Assembly: GCA_964030475.1 (NCBI GenBank)
Contig: CAXIPT010000018.1
Coordinates: 317,533 to 381,532 of the forward strand
DNA length: 64,000 bases
DNA from: Tethya wilhelma
Lineage: Eukaryota > Porifera > Demospongiae > Tethyida > Tethyidae
Direction: 5' to 3'
A program made the translations under genes and the position numbers. Below are positions 20,440 through 30,345 of the stretch, in pieces. The first letter of the stretch is position 1. Every line of letters begins with the position of its first letter. Below the pieces are notes generated by a model. The model had not been told where the DNA came from, made no database searches, and worked only from the letters and a program-made list of their open reading frames with translations.

Positions 20440-21198
20440 TTAAAATGGGATCACGTCTAGTGGCACGACGTAGTTTAGATGCTGTAACTGGTAAAGACTG
20501 ACATTAAATACAGAAACACTGTCTGTATGAGAACTAGACTTGGTGGTTGAAACAGGCAATCTGGATAACCCATCAGCATTGGCATGTGCTTTGGTAGGCT
20601 TAAATTTGATTTCATAATCATAGGCAGATAATATCAAAGCCCAGCGTTGCAGACGAGCTGCAGCTAGTGTAGGAACTCCATGCTTTGGTCCCAAAATAGT
20701 CGTTAGAGGCTTGTGGTCAGTATATAATGTAAATTTACGTCCGTACAGATATTGGTGAAACTTACGAACTCCAAAGATGAGGGAGTAAGCCTCCTTCTCC
20801 AATTGGGCATACTTCTGCTCAGTAGGTGTAAAAGTTCTAGACGCAAAGGCAATTGGCCTTTCTGAATCATCTGGGTAACCATGAGAGATCACCGCACCCA
20901 TGCCGTAAGCTGAGGCATCTCCAGATAACTGCAATGGTAGATCTGGGTTGTAATGGGCCAAAACTGGTGCACGTGTCAGCATCTCCTTCGCTTTCTGAAA
21001 AGTGGTCTCACATTCTGCAGTCCACTTCCATGGCACATTCGACTTCAACAAGGCATTTAGCGGATGAATCAGGGATGATAAATTTGTCATGAACTTGCCA
21101 TAATAATGCAATAATCCAAGAAAGGATCGAAGTTGAGCTTGGTCTTGTGGTGTAGGAGCATTTTGTATGGCTTCAACTTTCTGCGACGTGGTATGCAA
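20440..21198 (-). CDS. Element 2 RT connection and RNase H
   Basis: 252-residue frame with the post-RT motif LRSFLGLLHYYGKF, then RNase H (LSGDASAYGMGAV, YTDHKPL, AHANADGLSRLP). The first catalytic Asp sits in a GDAS context rather than the common TDAS. The frame ends early near 20,440 because a 10-bp block, present in element 3 at 38,031-38,040, is missing at 20,500. The listed Met start is an artefact of a frame change near 21,210. Confidence 0.88.
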   Translation of the reverse strand: MHTTSQKVEAIQNAPTPQDQAQLRSFLGLLHYYGKFMTNLSSLIHPLNALLKSNVPWKWTAECETTFQKAKEMLTRAPVLAHYNPDLPLQLSGDASAYGMGAVISHGYPDDSERPIAFASRTFTPTEQKYAQLEKEAYSLIFGVRKFHQYLYGRKFTLYTDHKPLTTILGPKHGVPTLAAARLQRWALILSAYDYEIKFKPTKAHANADGLSRLPVSTTKSSSHTDSVSVFNVSLYQLQHLNYVVPLDVIPF

Positions 21199-21458
21199 TC
21201 CTGTTGCATCCCAAGGTACTCAATTGATGTCTGCAAAAACAAACACTTCTCGACTTTAAGACGAATGTCATGCTCCTGTAATCTTTGTAGAACTTCTTCC
21301 AAGTTCCTCAAGTGTTCCTGGTCATCAGCTCCCGTGATCAAAATATCATCCAAATAACATACTACGCCTGGAATTCCTTGTAGGATCGAGTCCATTGCCC
21401 TCTGGAAAATGGCGGGTGCCGAGGCAACTCCGAAAGGCAATCTCCTGTAGCGGTACAA
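21087..21458 (-). CDS. Element 2 reverse transcriptase, palm and thumb part
   Basis: Carries RLPFGVASAPAIFQR and the YLDD catalytic box (VVCYLDDILI), followed by the EKCLFLQ..IEYLG thumb motif. The frame is lost near 21,210, where 10 bp present in element 3 (38,751-38,760) are absent. The preceding RT part is in another frame (21,473-21,928), split by a second 10-bp loss at 21,500. Confidence 0.9.
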   Translation of the reverse strand: MYRYRRLPFGVASAPAIFQRAMDSILQGIPGVVCYLDDILITGADDQEHLRNLEEVLQRLQEHDIRLKVEKCLFLQTSIEYLGMQQDCIPRRRKLKPYKMLLHHKTKLNFDPFLDYCIIMASS

Positions 21459-21472
21459 ACCTTGATGTGTGT

Positions 21473-21928
21473 TTACAGTAAGATACTGTCTAGACTCATC
21501 ATTTGCTGATATGCATGTCGTAAGTCCAACTTTGTGAACTTTTTTCCTCCCACTAATGTAGAGAAAAGATCCTCGGGCTTCGGTAAGGGATATTGGTCAA
21601 CCTCCAGGTGTGGTTTAACCGTAACCTTATAATCCCCACAGATTCGGATGTTTCCTTCTTTCTTGGGTACAACTACGATCGGTGCAGCCCATTCACTTGT
21701 CTCCACCTTTTCAACTACCCCTTCTTCTTCTAATCTGTCCAACTCCTTAGCAATAGCTTCCTTGAGTGCAAATGGGGTAGGCCGGGGGCGATGGAAAATT
21801 GGCTTTGTACCGGGTTTTACCCTCAGCTTTGCTTTGAAATTCTTCATTGTACCAAGACCATCCTGGAAGACGCTTGTATACTTCTTGAGTAAGGCATCTA
21901 GCTGTGTCTTCGTGTGATCTAATCTCAC
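21473..21928 (-). CDS. Element 2 reverse transcriptase, N-terminal fingers
   Basis: 151-residue frame with PRPTPFALKEAI, SEWAAPIVVVPKKEG, RICGDYK and the first catalytic block KLDLRHAYQQM. It ends abnormally in MSLDSILL because of the 10-bp loss at 21,500. It begins a few residues after the protease region, which overlaps it in another frame. Confidence 0.9.
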   Translation of the reverse strand: MRLDHTKTQLDALLKKYTSVFQDGLGTMKNFKAKLRVKPGTKPIFHRPRPTPFALKEAIAKELDRLEEEGVVEKVETSEWAAPIVVVPKKEGNIRICGDYKVTVKPHLEVDQYPLPKPEDLFSTLVGGKKFTKLDLRHAYQQMMSLDSILL

Positions 21929-22455
21929 AGCCCCAATCGATGGCCAATCGAACTGGATGTGACGTAACCAATCACGTCCAAGTAGGCAGGATCCACCACT
22001 GTAAGTGTCATATCTTGTCGTTGATCACCATATTCTACTTCCACCGACATCTCACCTACAACTGGCATAACTTCTCCAGTATAGGTCTTCAACTTGAGAG
22101 AAGACTCGGTAAGGGTTGTTCCTGGAAAAAGCTTCTTGTACGCTCTTTCTGACATAATTGTGACAGCTGCCCCAGTGTCAACTTCCATTTTGACACTCTT
22201 CTTGTTGATCAACATCTCAACAGTAATGGGGTGGGCAGTGGCTTCCTCAGTCACCTTGTGCATTGGTAACTCATTTTCAGAGTCAGACGCAGTGTCACTT
22301 GATTCACTTGTAGGTACTGCATCTACATACTTATAGTCTTTGCATGTCGGGTTGTCTTCCTGTGTCTCTTCTCTCTCCCTTTCTTTTGACGGCAAACACT
22401 TGACAAATGACCTTTGTTTCCACAGGTGTAGCACTTGGCATCTTTGTGACGGCAC
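21925..22455 (-). CDS. Element 2 protease region
   Basis: The frame contains the retropepsin active site in VDTGAAVTIMS (about residue 96), then LKLKTYTGEVMPV and VEVEYGDQ. It ends abnormally after TLTVV, because 10 bp corresponding to element 3 positions 39,543-39,552 are missing at about 21,994. Element 3 reads on into the GLLGRDWL block expected at the end of the protease. The first 40 or so residues are out of the true frame, since Gag ends in the overlapping frame at 22,323. Confidence 0.85.
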   Translation of the reverse strand: MPSQRCQVLHLWKQRSFVKCLPSKEREREETQEDNPTCKDYKYVDAVPTSESSDTASDSENELPMHKVTEEATAHPITVEMLINKKSVKMEVDTGAAVTIMSERAYKKLFPGTTLTESSLKLKTYTGEVMPVVGEMSVEVEYGDQRQDMTLTVVDPAYLDVIGYVTSSSIGHRLGL

Positions 22456-23057
22456 TTTTCAGCTACATGATTGGTCTTCCCACAATGTCGACAGGGATCT
22501 AACACAACTTTGTGTATTACCGGTGGTTTACTGTGCAGCTGCTCAGCATTCTTTTCAGCTGCTTCCATACCTTCTGCAATTTCAATAGCCCGGTTGAAAG
22601 TGAGGTCTGCCTCTGTGAGCAACTTCTCTTGGATTGACTTGCTCTTTAACCCACATACGAACCTGTCTCGTAATGCTTGCTGCAGATATTCACCGAATTT
22701 GCAATCTGTCGAGAGCTTGCGCAAATTGACAACATAGTCAGCTATGCTCTCATCTTCTGCTTGTTTCCTTTGGTGAAAATGAAAACGCTCAGCTATCACA
22801 ATCTTTGTTGGCTTGAAGTGCTTCTTCAACACTGCCTTGAGGGTAGCCAGTGATTTGTCAGCTGGCTTATCTGGAGCAACTAAACTGCGCACCAACGAGT
22901 AGGTCTTTGCTCCCATTGAATTCAGCAAAACTGACACCTTCTTGGCATTTGGTATTTTGTTTGTGGAGAAAAATAAGTCCACTCTCTCAAGGTACGCTCC
23001 TATGCTTTCATTCTCTGGTTGAAAGTGTTCTAATCGTCCATAGTTCCCAGCGGCCAT
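22323..23057 (-). CDS. Element 2 Gag
   Basis: About 244 residues from the ATG at 23,057 (MAAGNYGRLEHF), which lies within the primer-binding region directly after the LTR. Capsid-like helices (LERVDLFF, VLLNSMGAKTY, LRDRFVCGLK) are followed by two intact CCHC knuckles (CRHCGKTNHVAEKC and CYTCGNKGHLSSVC) and a basic tail. A short frame shift near 22,330 separates it from the protease. GTG at 23,069 would extend the frame, but a eukaryotic start there is unlikely. Gag forms the particle and packages RNA. Confidence 0.88.
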   Translation of the reverse strand: MAAGNYGRLEHFQPENESIGAYLERVDLFFSTNKIPNAKKVSVLLNSMGAKTYSLVRSLVAPDKPADKSLATLKAVLKKHFKPTKIVIAERFHFHQRKQAEDESIADYVVNLRKLSTDCKFGEYLQQALRDRFVCGLKSKSIQEKLLTEADLTFNRAIEIAEGMEAAEKNAEQLHSKPPVIHKVVLDPCRHCGKTNHVAEKCRHKDAKCYTCGNKGHLSSVCRQKKGREKRHRKTTRHAKTISM

Positions 23058-23069
23058 CCTCGTCGCCAC
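23055..23069 (-). promoter_or_regulatory. Candidate primer-binding site of element 2
   Basis: On minus, GTGGCGACGAGGATG follows the 5' LTR after two A residues. The position and TGGCG.. start fit a tRNA primer-binding site; I do not assign the tRNA. The Gag ATG overlaps its end. Confidence 0.55.
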
Positions 23070-23071
23070 TT

Positions 23072-23241
23072 TGTGGTGTCTTTACCACTTAGCTACCACT
23101 GCGAACTAGATTCAATAAGATTTAATATAGATCTTTAAGAACACATGGAACGTTCGGTCCAACAATCATATATCTAATTATATAATACACACGTGATACT
23201 AACATTACATAACAGTTCAAAGTACATATCCAGTCACCACA
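23072..23241 (-). repeat. 5' LTR of element 2
   Basis: Complete 170-bp LTR (TGTGGTGTC ... CAGTCACCACA in plus sense). It is followed by the GAGGT target duplicate. It closely matches 33,762-33,928. Confidence 0.93.
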
Positions 23242-23539
23242 GAGGTGATCTAGCAATTACCAGTTCTGAAGGGAAGCGTGCTGCCTACTTGCAGACGCTC
23301 AGGAAGGACACAAATAGAAATTTTCAATACGGAATGTGACACGGAGCAATTTGTTTAGTATAAGGAGAAAAGTTAAGTCCGTGTCCCGTCATTAATCTTT
23401 CTGGTAACGTTTGCCCTTTTTTCTTGTTTACCGTCACCCTCTGCACATCCTGACACAATTTTCTTCCAGGATGCTGCTCAAGCATATAACAGGTATAGTC
23501 ATTGCTATAAATAGCTATGCTTTCTCTTCCAGGGTAATT

Positions 23540-23895
23540 AAGGAGCGGTGTGAGAGCATACTAGAAGGAGTTCATCAACAATGGGTACAAGTTTAAAGCA
23601 AATGAGCAGGGAATACACGAATGTCTTCTCATTCCACAAAAACTTCAGAAAATATGCCACAAAGTGGGTTCGGGAGAATGTCTTCAGAAAGGGACAACCA
23701 GTATTGGAGTTCACAGAGAATATCAAAAACACCCTTCTCCCTAGCCACTACTTGTTACCCCATTCGATTTCACTTTGCTCTGCTGGTTGGTTTTCAGCGT
23801 ATGTCTCACAAGAAGGGTATCTAGCTACATCGATAGGCACGAGTGGGAAGATGTAGTCAAGTATTGTACGGAATACTTGATGATGCTGTCACTCA
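23540..23895 (+). pseudogene. Relic of a DDE-type transposase (xHExxDVV family)
   Basis: The frame 23,581-23,790 (NFRKYATKWVREN, FTENIKNTLLPSHYL) is followed, across a shift, by GFQRMSHKKG. After another shift comes YIDRHEWEDVVKY...EYL (about 23,830-23,880). The pairing of an LGF..HKKG-like block with a Y-(I/V)-D-x-H-E-x-x-D-V-V block is familiar to me from eukaryotic DDE-endonuclease proteins of uncharacterised transposons. That is recall, not a search. The reading frame changes at least twice and ends where a separate repeat starts at 23,871, so this is a dead fragment. Confidence 0.45.
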
Positions 23896-24990
23896 GGCTC
23901 AACCCATTGCATGTAGAAACATATTGGTGCACTTGAAAAGTGATTCAAAAAAAGCATGACTTGATCATGAACTGCCAATTCGCTGATCTGGCCAGCAACA
24001 GTAAGTAAGCATCATGTATTGATTTCTTGAATTCTAAATAATGCACACCACACACGCATTTGTGGGCAATGGTATCCTGCAGGTATAAATATGTTGTATC
24101 CGCACATGTAGTGTTTGCCCTGTTTTGACTTTGCCAATTGGTTGACTATGTAAGTATTTTGTTATAAACAAAATGAGCTTCTTGTAGTCATCAGTTACTA
24201 CCTGATACAGCGAGGAGATGTGGAATTTCAAAGGACTTAAATTTAGGCAGTGGTATGTGAGACGTCATTTTTCTCATGGCTGACTTGTGTTGCATGACAG
24301 TGGGCTCATAGATTATGATATAAAATTGGGAAAATATACATATACTATTATGTGAATCTATAGTATAGTGTATGTGTATGGTATTAAATATTGTATAATA
24401 TTATGTATCTCCTGTTGTGGTATCATTATATGTATGCATACTTTGGTCGACTTTTAATCCTTGGTGATTGTAATATAGTTCAGTTCAATTAAATTCAATT
24501 TGATAAACAGTACTAGTGAAAGTTACAATGACATCCTCAAAATTAATGCAAAATGAATAATTAATGCATCCTGGAGGTTGAGGTCAATTCAAGGTGAATA
24601 ATTAATTTACCATTTTGTATGGCTATAAAAAGAACCAAACAAATACAGTTTAATTTACTTTCAAGCTAGTATCTAGCAAATAGACAATTGCTTTTGCTGT
24701 AATAGAAAATGAAAAGTAAATGTCAGAAGAAGCTGATATTACAGGGGTTGAGCAAAATTCAGAAGAATCATTTGAGGATGATGAGAAGGTGAAACAAAGC
24801 CTCGAAAACACAACAGAGCAAAGATGGGGATGTCAATTGTTTATACACAGCCTAATATTATATGGTTTGCATATAATGTAAATGTGAATTTAGCTTTCCA
24901 AACATGTTAAGCAAAGTACTTTTTTTTTCCATACAAGAACACTGGTACTTTTACCTTCATGCTAAGAGCAGTTGAAAGCCTATAATGATA
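23871..24990 (+). repeat. Dispersed duplication, copy 1
   Basis: Matches 26,790-27,870 plus 28,612-28,712 over several blocks: cgctcaggctcaacccattg, ccagcaacagtaag, tttggtcgacttttaatcct, gaggttgaggtcaattcaag, and caagaacactggtactttta. Copy 2 carries an extra family-H repeat. A segment near 24,770-24,830 reads as an acidic-then-basic peptide in both copies (EQNSEESF..., KHKQRWGCQ in copy 2), which suggests decayed coding sequence of a mobile element. Confidence 0.65.
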
Positions 24991-25789
24991 AAGAAACAAT
25001 GACTTATAGTCAAGATGTAATTCCTGGTTAGCAAATGTTGGTGCAGCAAGCAAGATGGCTAGGACCGGTGACAATAAACTACCATTCATTATTGCTTATT
25101 TTGCTTCTATGCGAGAACAGTATTTCTTTTATTTTTATGAAACTCCTCTTAATTCACAGTGAGAAAGGACTTATCGGTGCAACATAGTGGGACTACACCA
25201 AAGAAAATGTCCCATCAAATTGAAAACAAAGAACTAGTACTTATGGTAAGTTGTAACATATATACGACAATAAAGATTATAATTATAAGCTGTAATGATA
25301 AAATTAATATGTTTGTTTGAACATTACAGATTAAGAACAGAATCAATTGAACTTCCGACTAATATAGAAGATGAAATGAGCGCAGCATGGCCACACGAGT
25401 TCGGCGTTGTTGCTGGGATGGCATACAAACTAATTTTCAGTGTCAGAAAGAGCACAACAAGAGCACAGTAAACAACAGCCAAAGAAATAGAATGTTCTAT
25501 ATCCCTGCATCATTTATTGAAACTGCACATGTCAGGCTCTCCAACAAGCAACAGCCCATAGTGCCAGTTGTGTTGTCAGTTAGATCAAATTAAAGAGGCC
25601 AGACACTTGGCTGGATATCAGCAACAACTTATTGCCGAGCACGGACTGGGATGTGTCTGGTAGACAACTAATGAACAGATGCAAGAAAACAAGTCACAGC
25701 ATTAGAACAAACTTACATGTATGCGTAAAGTTATGCAAATTGCCAAAGAAGTGGAAGTTCATTCATAATTGATTGGAACTGATTATGTA

Positions 25790-25960
25790 CTCCATTGCCT
25801 TTTTTCAAGGCTAAGAAGAGCAGCTTTGGAGTGCCACTCGGAAGAAACAGTGATGAAACAACTTAAGAATGGTCCAGTAGTACCAAAGAGTACAGCGTGG
25901 GCTGTAAATACTTTCAGAGAGTGGCGCAATGCAAGAAACCTATCATACACTTAGTCAGAA
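25790..25960 (+). pseudogene. DUF3504/ZMYM-like recombinase fragment, best copy
   Basis: Reads LRRAALECHSEETVMKQL then GPVVPKSTAWAVNTFREWRNARN before a stop. The same block, more damaged, is at 26,380-26,560 and 7,385-7,525. It resembles the N-terminal segment of DUF3504-type proteins related to Crypton tyrosine recombinases. No catalytic domain is seen nearby. Confidence 0.4.
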
Positions 25961-25983
25961 GAATTTGCCCTTTCTTCTTTTTT

Positions 25984-26001
25984 TGGGGGGGGGGGGGGGG
26001 A
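25984..26001. repeat. Poly-G run
   Basis: An uninterrupted run of about 18 G directly after a T-rich tract. It splits the repeat that continues in the homologous copy near 26,545. Such runs often carry sequencing length errors. Confidence 0.9.
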
Positions 26002-26379
26002 AATAGCTTGTAATTGATACTCCATATTTAGACTCACAAAATCAGTTTGTGTCTGTTGGTCACTTAAATTTCAGTTATCTCATGTATGTTAGTATCTTTG
26101 TCACTATGTATATGTTACAGTTAGTGTATGGCACGAGGGTGAAGCCCAAGGGCAATAACAGTAACCGCATGCACGAGGGCATTATTCCATACACCCGGAA
26201 ACATGTGTAATAACTGTTTTGTACCCTGAATTTTGTTGCAAAAAAACATTATCTGATTTTGAAGAATGATCTAAATGCATGCGTTCTAACAGTGTGTAGT
26301 TAGTTAAAGATGTCTGTTCGTAACAAATCTACTAGGTCTACAAAGTGGCAGATGTGTTGCGACAATGATTTTTTTGTAA

Positions 26380-26560
26380 GGCTAAGAAGAGCTGCTTTGA
26401 AGCGCCACGCAGAAAAAACAGTGATGAACAAATTAAGAAAGGTCCAGTAGTGCCAAACACTCAAAAGAGTATACAGCGTGGGCTTTAATAAGAGAGTGGT
26501 GCAATGCAAAAAACCAATCATACACTGAGTCAGAAGAATTTTGCCATTTCTTCTTGTTTA
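26380..26560 (+). pseudogene. DUF3504/ZMYM-like fragment, second copy
   Basis: DNA-level match to 25,811-25,975 (gctaagaagagctgctttga ... gtcagaagaattttgcc) with several frame-breaking changes. The following stretch (about 26,560-26,620) matches 23,409-23,470. Confidence 0.4.
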
Positions 26561-26789
26561 CTCAGCCTGAAATTTCATACCATAACCCTCTGCACATCCC
26601 GACACAATTTTCTGGCAGGAATAGTTTCTCAATTAAAGTCAATATATATATATATACTAGTAATCCATAATAATTTAGGGAAATAATAAATAGCAAAAAA
26701 AGGCACGACAATATATAAGAAATAAAACAAAAGCACAATAAAATTTGTTTCTAGTATCTGCTTTAAGCACACTAAGGAAAACTTACCTG

Positions 26790-28712
26790 TCGCTCAGGCT
26801 CAACCCATTGCATGTAATTCATTAAGTTAGTGCAGAATGGAAAATACATATGGTGCACTTGAAAAAAAACCATGACTTGATCATGAGCTGCCAATTCGCT
26901 GACCTGGCCAGCAACAGTAAGTATCATGTATTGATTTCTTGAATTCTAAATAATGCACACCACATACGCATTAGGCAAGTGACAGTCGGCAATAGTATCC
27001 TACAGGTATATATATATGTTGTATGCAGTGTTTGCCCTGTTTAGTTATCTGTTACTTACTTTGTCAATTGGTTGACTATATATGTAAGTATTTTGTTATA
27101 AACAAAATGAGCTTGGAATCCAACTATATATGGTACCACTCAATTTGCAGCAAAATTGTAGCTTTAGGTTTAGCTTCATGACCAGACAATTTTACCAAAA
27201 AGAAATGGTATATTTATCAATATGTTAATACAGCGAGGAGATGAAGGACTTCAGGTAGTGGTCTGTGTGTTCCCTAAGAGGTCATTTGTCTCATGGCTGA
27301 CTTGTGTTGGTGGGCTCACAGATTATGATAAAAAGTGGGGATATACTGTTATGTAAATGTACTATAGTATAATGTATATAATTATGTGTATGGTTATCAA
27401 ATATTGTATAATTTTATGTATATGACGTCATCTGTTGTATCATTATACGTATGCATACTTTGGTCGACTTTTAATCCTTGGTGATTGTAATATAGTTCAG
27501 TTCCAATTTGATAGACAATACTAGTGAATGTTACTAGGGATAGAGGTCAAAATTAATGCAAAATGAATAATTACTGGATCCTCGAGGTTGAGGTCAATTC
27601 AAGGTGAATAATTAATATACCATTTTGCAAGGAACCAAACCAATGCAGTTTGAATTACTTTCAAGCTGGTATCAATAGTAGCAAATAGACAATTGCTGTT
27701 GCTGTAATAGCAAATGAAGAGAAATTGTCAGAAGAGACTCAAAGCTAATATTATTACAGGGGTTGAGCAAAATTCAGAAGAATCATTTGACAACGATGAT
27801 GAGAGTGATGATAAAACAAAGCCTCCAAAACACAAGCAAAGATGGGGATGTCAATTCTTTATACACAAATTAATATAAATTATACAAGGAATAGGGCTCG
27901 CTTTGCTCGCCCACTCCTTGTTTGTGTGTATGTTTATAGGATCAGTTACTATAACTCAAACAATAGTAAGATAAAATTGATGAGCAAAGATATTGTGTAT
28001 AAATATTCTTCTATGGTCAGTTGGCTTAGAACAACCTTTGCAGTTGAAGCAACACACAATAATCACATCAATACTGGCATAAGCAATTGGAAACTCAAAG
28101 GGAAGCAATGCTGCATGACTTCTTAGTGCTACTTTGCTTTGGCCAGCTCAGCAATTTACCTCACTACATGACGTCACAAACGACCATTTTCCAACTTCCG
28201 CCATTTTTGTAATCAGCTGGCAAAGAAACTCGTTATCTGGCTAGTTGTGTTTCGTGTACAGTGACGAGAAGCAGACTCCTAAAAGCGAAAATTGTCCCCT
28301 CGCTACATTTCTTTTGTGAAAGGTTGGCTTCTCTATCACGCTTCTTCGTCGGATACATACGCCACTGGTAAGCCTTGTCAGCGATCTCAGAAATAGTTAG
28401 CCATATACTTGTAGCATCTGTGATTCTATCTTAGGCTAGTACTATCTAAGCTAGTTCTCTAGGCACACTTTTTATAGCTTGCATTTTTCACAGTCCAAAC
28501 AAAAAGTAACGTGACATTACTTTCGGTGACCCTCCGTTACACATACACACACACACACAGACAAAACTTTGCTTATAATATCAGATGGTTTTGGAATTGT
28601 ATACAATTGTGAATTTAGCTTTCTAAACATATGTTAAGTAAAGTACTTTTTTGCATACAGGAACACTGGTACTTTTACCTTCATGCTAAGAGCAGTTGAG
28701 AGTATAATGATA
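26790..28712 (+). repeat. Dispersed duplication, copy 2, with inserted family-H repeat
   Basis: Same order of blocks as 23,871-24,990. A family-H repeat of about 690 bp (27,875-28,565) is inserted between blocks that are nearly adjacent in copy 1 (around 24,860). Confidence 0.65.
27875..28565 (+). repeat. Interspersed repeat with 5' hairpin (family H), copy 3
   Basis: Starts with the palindrome aaggaatagggctcgctttg ... cactccttg and ends in tcggtgaccctccgttacac followed by an (AC)n tract. Its flanks are continuous in copy 1 of the surrounding duplication, so it is an insertion. The interior matches 6,960-7,225. Confidence 0.65.
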
Positions 28713-28725
28713 AAGATATATAAGT

Positions 28726-28800
28726 ACAAGGAGTGTGGCTCGCTTCGCTCGCCACGCTCCTTGCTTGTTTATGAAGCTTACTGATGTTTACTGCTAGATG
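28726..28800 (+). repeat. Family-H hairpin fragment
   Basis: Only the first 75 bp or so are present, including the most perfect hairpin of the set (aaggagtgtggctcgcttcg, then ctcgccacgctccttg). Confidence 0.65.
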
Positions 28801-28806
28801 CACAAG

Positions 28807-29110
28807 TAGTAAAAATTTCAAAAAAATAAGTGGTGTAGGAATGGGCAGTGCGGTAAAAAGTATTGGAACAAGGCATGTCTCAATTTCGGCACATGACTAC
28901 TTCATTTTTATTCTTGTCAGTTGATCCCTCCTAAGGGTCCCGCTAAGTGTCGTAAATGCAACGATCTGTACAATTATAATATTACAATACTGCGGTAGCT
29001 TATTATTGTATTGGTTCAAATTCCTACTAATTAGTAGGCTAAGCAGTGGAGCAAACTATAACAGACAAGTAACTTGAACTGGACTGTCTTGTTTGATTCC
29101 TCTTGTATCC
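28807..29110. repeat. MITE family A, truncated copy
   Basis: The left arm (gcggtaaaaagtattggaac ... acatgactacttcattttt) matches both arms of 50,713-51,171 and 55,357-55,672. The interior (about 28,940-29,095) matches 55,465-55,600. No right arm is present. Confidence 0.65.
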
Positions 29111-29348
29111 CCATAGCCAGGTGTATCAANTATCTGCAATCTTACAGGAATGAAAGCTTAACTTCAGTGAACTAAAGTGCTATTATTAACATAAACACCA
29201 ACAGTAACCTTACTCTATCAATGACTCACCCTTCTCTTCTTGCTCATCTCACAAAGATCTTGCCATTATTGTTACCTCAAACTTGAGTTGGTGCGAGTAC
29301 ATCTCTTTGATCACTTAAAAAGCCTTTAAGAAGTTAATTAGGTGTATA

Positions 29349-29860
29349 CGTGACCTGTCAAGGGAAAGCCTGCCGGTTAGGAAATTATTGTTTTTTGAGT
29401 AAAATGCGGTTTTAGTTTAATTCGCGTTTTTGTGCGAATTTTTTTTCTTGCAAGGATGCGCTGCGCTACATCTCAGCATGCTCCATGCAAAATTTGAGGG
29501 GTGGAGCTGCTTCTGTTGCAAAGATATAGCCAGTAGTCTGAGCATTGTTCATTTTTACTTAGTTGCTAACACGGAGAACAGTTGCTATGCTGTGCAACAA
29601 ACCATAGCAAATATTTATGAGCAAGGCAGCTGTCACTAAAAATAATTTATTATTCGATGTTCTCTCTTACTTAATAAGCTCAAAATTTTGCTACAGCACA
29701 TAGACAAAAAGGTAAGCTAAAGCTTTGTACATGCTTGTCTGAGCCAAGCGCTTTCTTACAGTACATTTGTACTCGTAGGTAACCTGTACGGCGATCGCAC
29801 ATACAGGTTATTTTGAGGCTTATCTTAGTTCTTAGAAATTACTGTACCTAGAATCTATGG
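29349..29860 (+). repeat. MITE family C, truncated copy
   Basis: Begins after TA with the family-C terminal repeat (cgtgacctgtcaagggaaag) and matches 52,996-53,515 closely. It stops at about 29,860, where family-B sequence begins, so the right terminal repeat is missing. A short open frame (29,430-29,639) is also present, altered, in the 53-kb copy and is not convincing as a gene. Confidence 0.75.
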
Positions 29861-29861
29861 C

Positions 29862-30070
29862 TGTTTGAGTGTGTGCAGAATTCTTCCTGTGTGGGCTGCA
29901 TGTAGTACTCTCTTTCCATGTTTGAGTCCCTCATGTTGCCCATAGGAATAATTCTTTACACACTCAAACAGCCATTCCATCTTGTTTGCGTTCTTTTTAC
30001 GATTTGCCATTCCTATGTCTTAATACATTTCCAATGTTATTTTTTTACTTGTTTTATTCTCATTTTTTTA
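29862..30070. repeat. MITE family B palindrome, left arm truncated
   Basis: An inner left arm (ctgtttgagtgtgtgcagaa) and a full right arm (cacactcaaacagccattcc ... cttgtttta) form an imperfect hairpin. The outer part of the left arm is missing. The element continues into 30,080-30,880, as in the 51-kb and 55-kb copies. Confidence 0.6.
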
Positions 30071-30129
30071 TGAATCCTATTTGAGGTTGTGTGGATATGT
30101 TAGTTATATGTACACTATCAGCATGGATA

Positions 30130-30225
30130 TTCAGTGAAGCATCTCAGGAGTCTGGAGCTGTATCTAACAAAATTTACTTCAGTGAAGCATCTCAAGAGTC
30201 TGGAGCTGTATCTAACAAAATTTAC
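30130..30225. repeat. 48-bp direct tandem duplication
   Basis: Two adjacent 48-bp units (30,130-30,177 and 30,178-30,225) differ by one base (caggag versus caagag). Related copies at 52 and 56 kb lack it, so the duplication is private to this copy. Confidence 0.85.
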
Positions 30226-30345
30226 TTGTTTTGCTCATCTTCTTATAATGAAAACTACATAACAAACCTGAAAGTAGTTTATTCATCTCCTAAATACTGA
30301 AGACTGAAAGGTTACAGAGACTTCAGTACAACCAAAAATCTTCAG

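Larger units (their letters stand above)
17000..23241 (-). mobile_element. Gypsy element 2, complete with target duplication
   Basis: Ty3/gypsy element on minus with 5' LTR 23,072-23,241 and 3' LTR 17,000-17,127 plus 19,039-19,085. The LTRs are short (170 bp, TGTGG...CCACA). GAGGT occurs immediately outside both ends (16,995-16,999 and 23,242-23,246), a 5-bp target duplication. Domain order is gag, protease, RT, RNase H, integrase. The pol frame is broken mainly by deletions of 9-10 bp when compared with its sister, element 3. The 3' LTR is split by a LINE insertion. Confidence 0.93.

Noticed and set aside
26100..26230. Palindromic stretch with cacgagggtgaagcccaagg and gcattattccata
   Set aside because: It looks like a degraded inverted-repeat scrap, but arms are too short and imperfect to define an element.
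29430..29639. 69-residue ORF repeated at 53,096-53,287
   Set aside because: It lies inside MITE family C, starts at different places in the two copies, and has no conserved domain.
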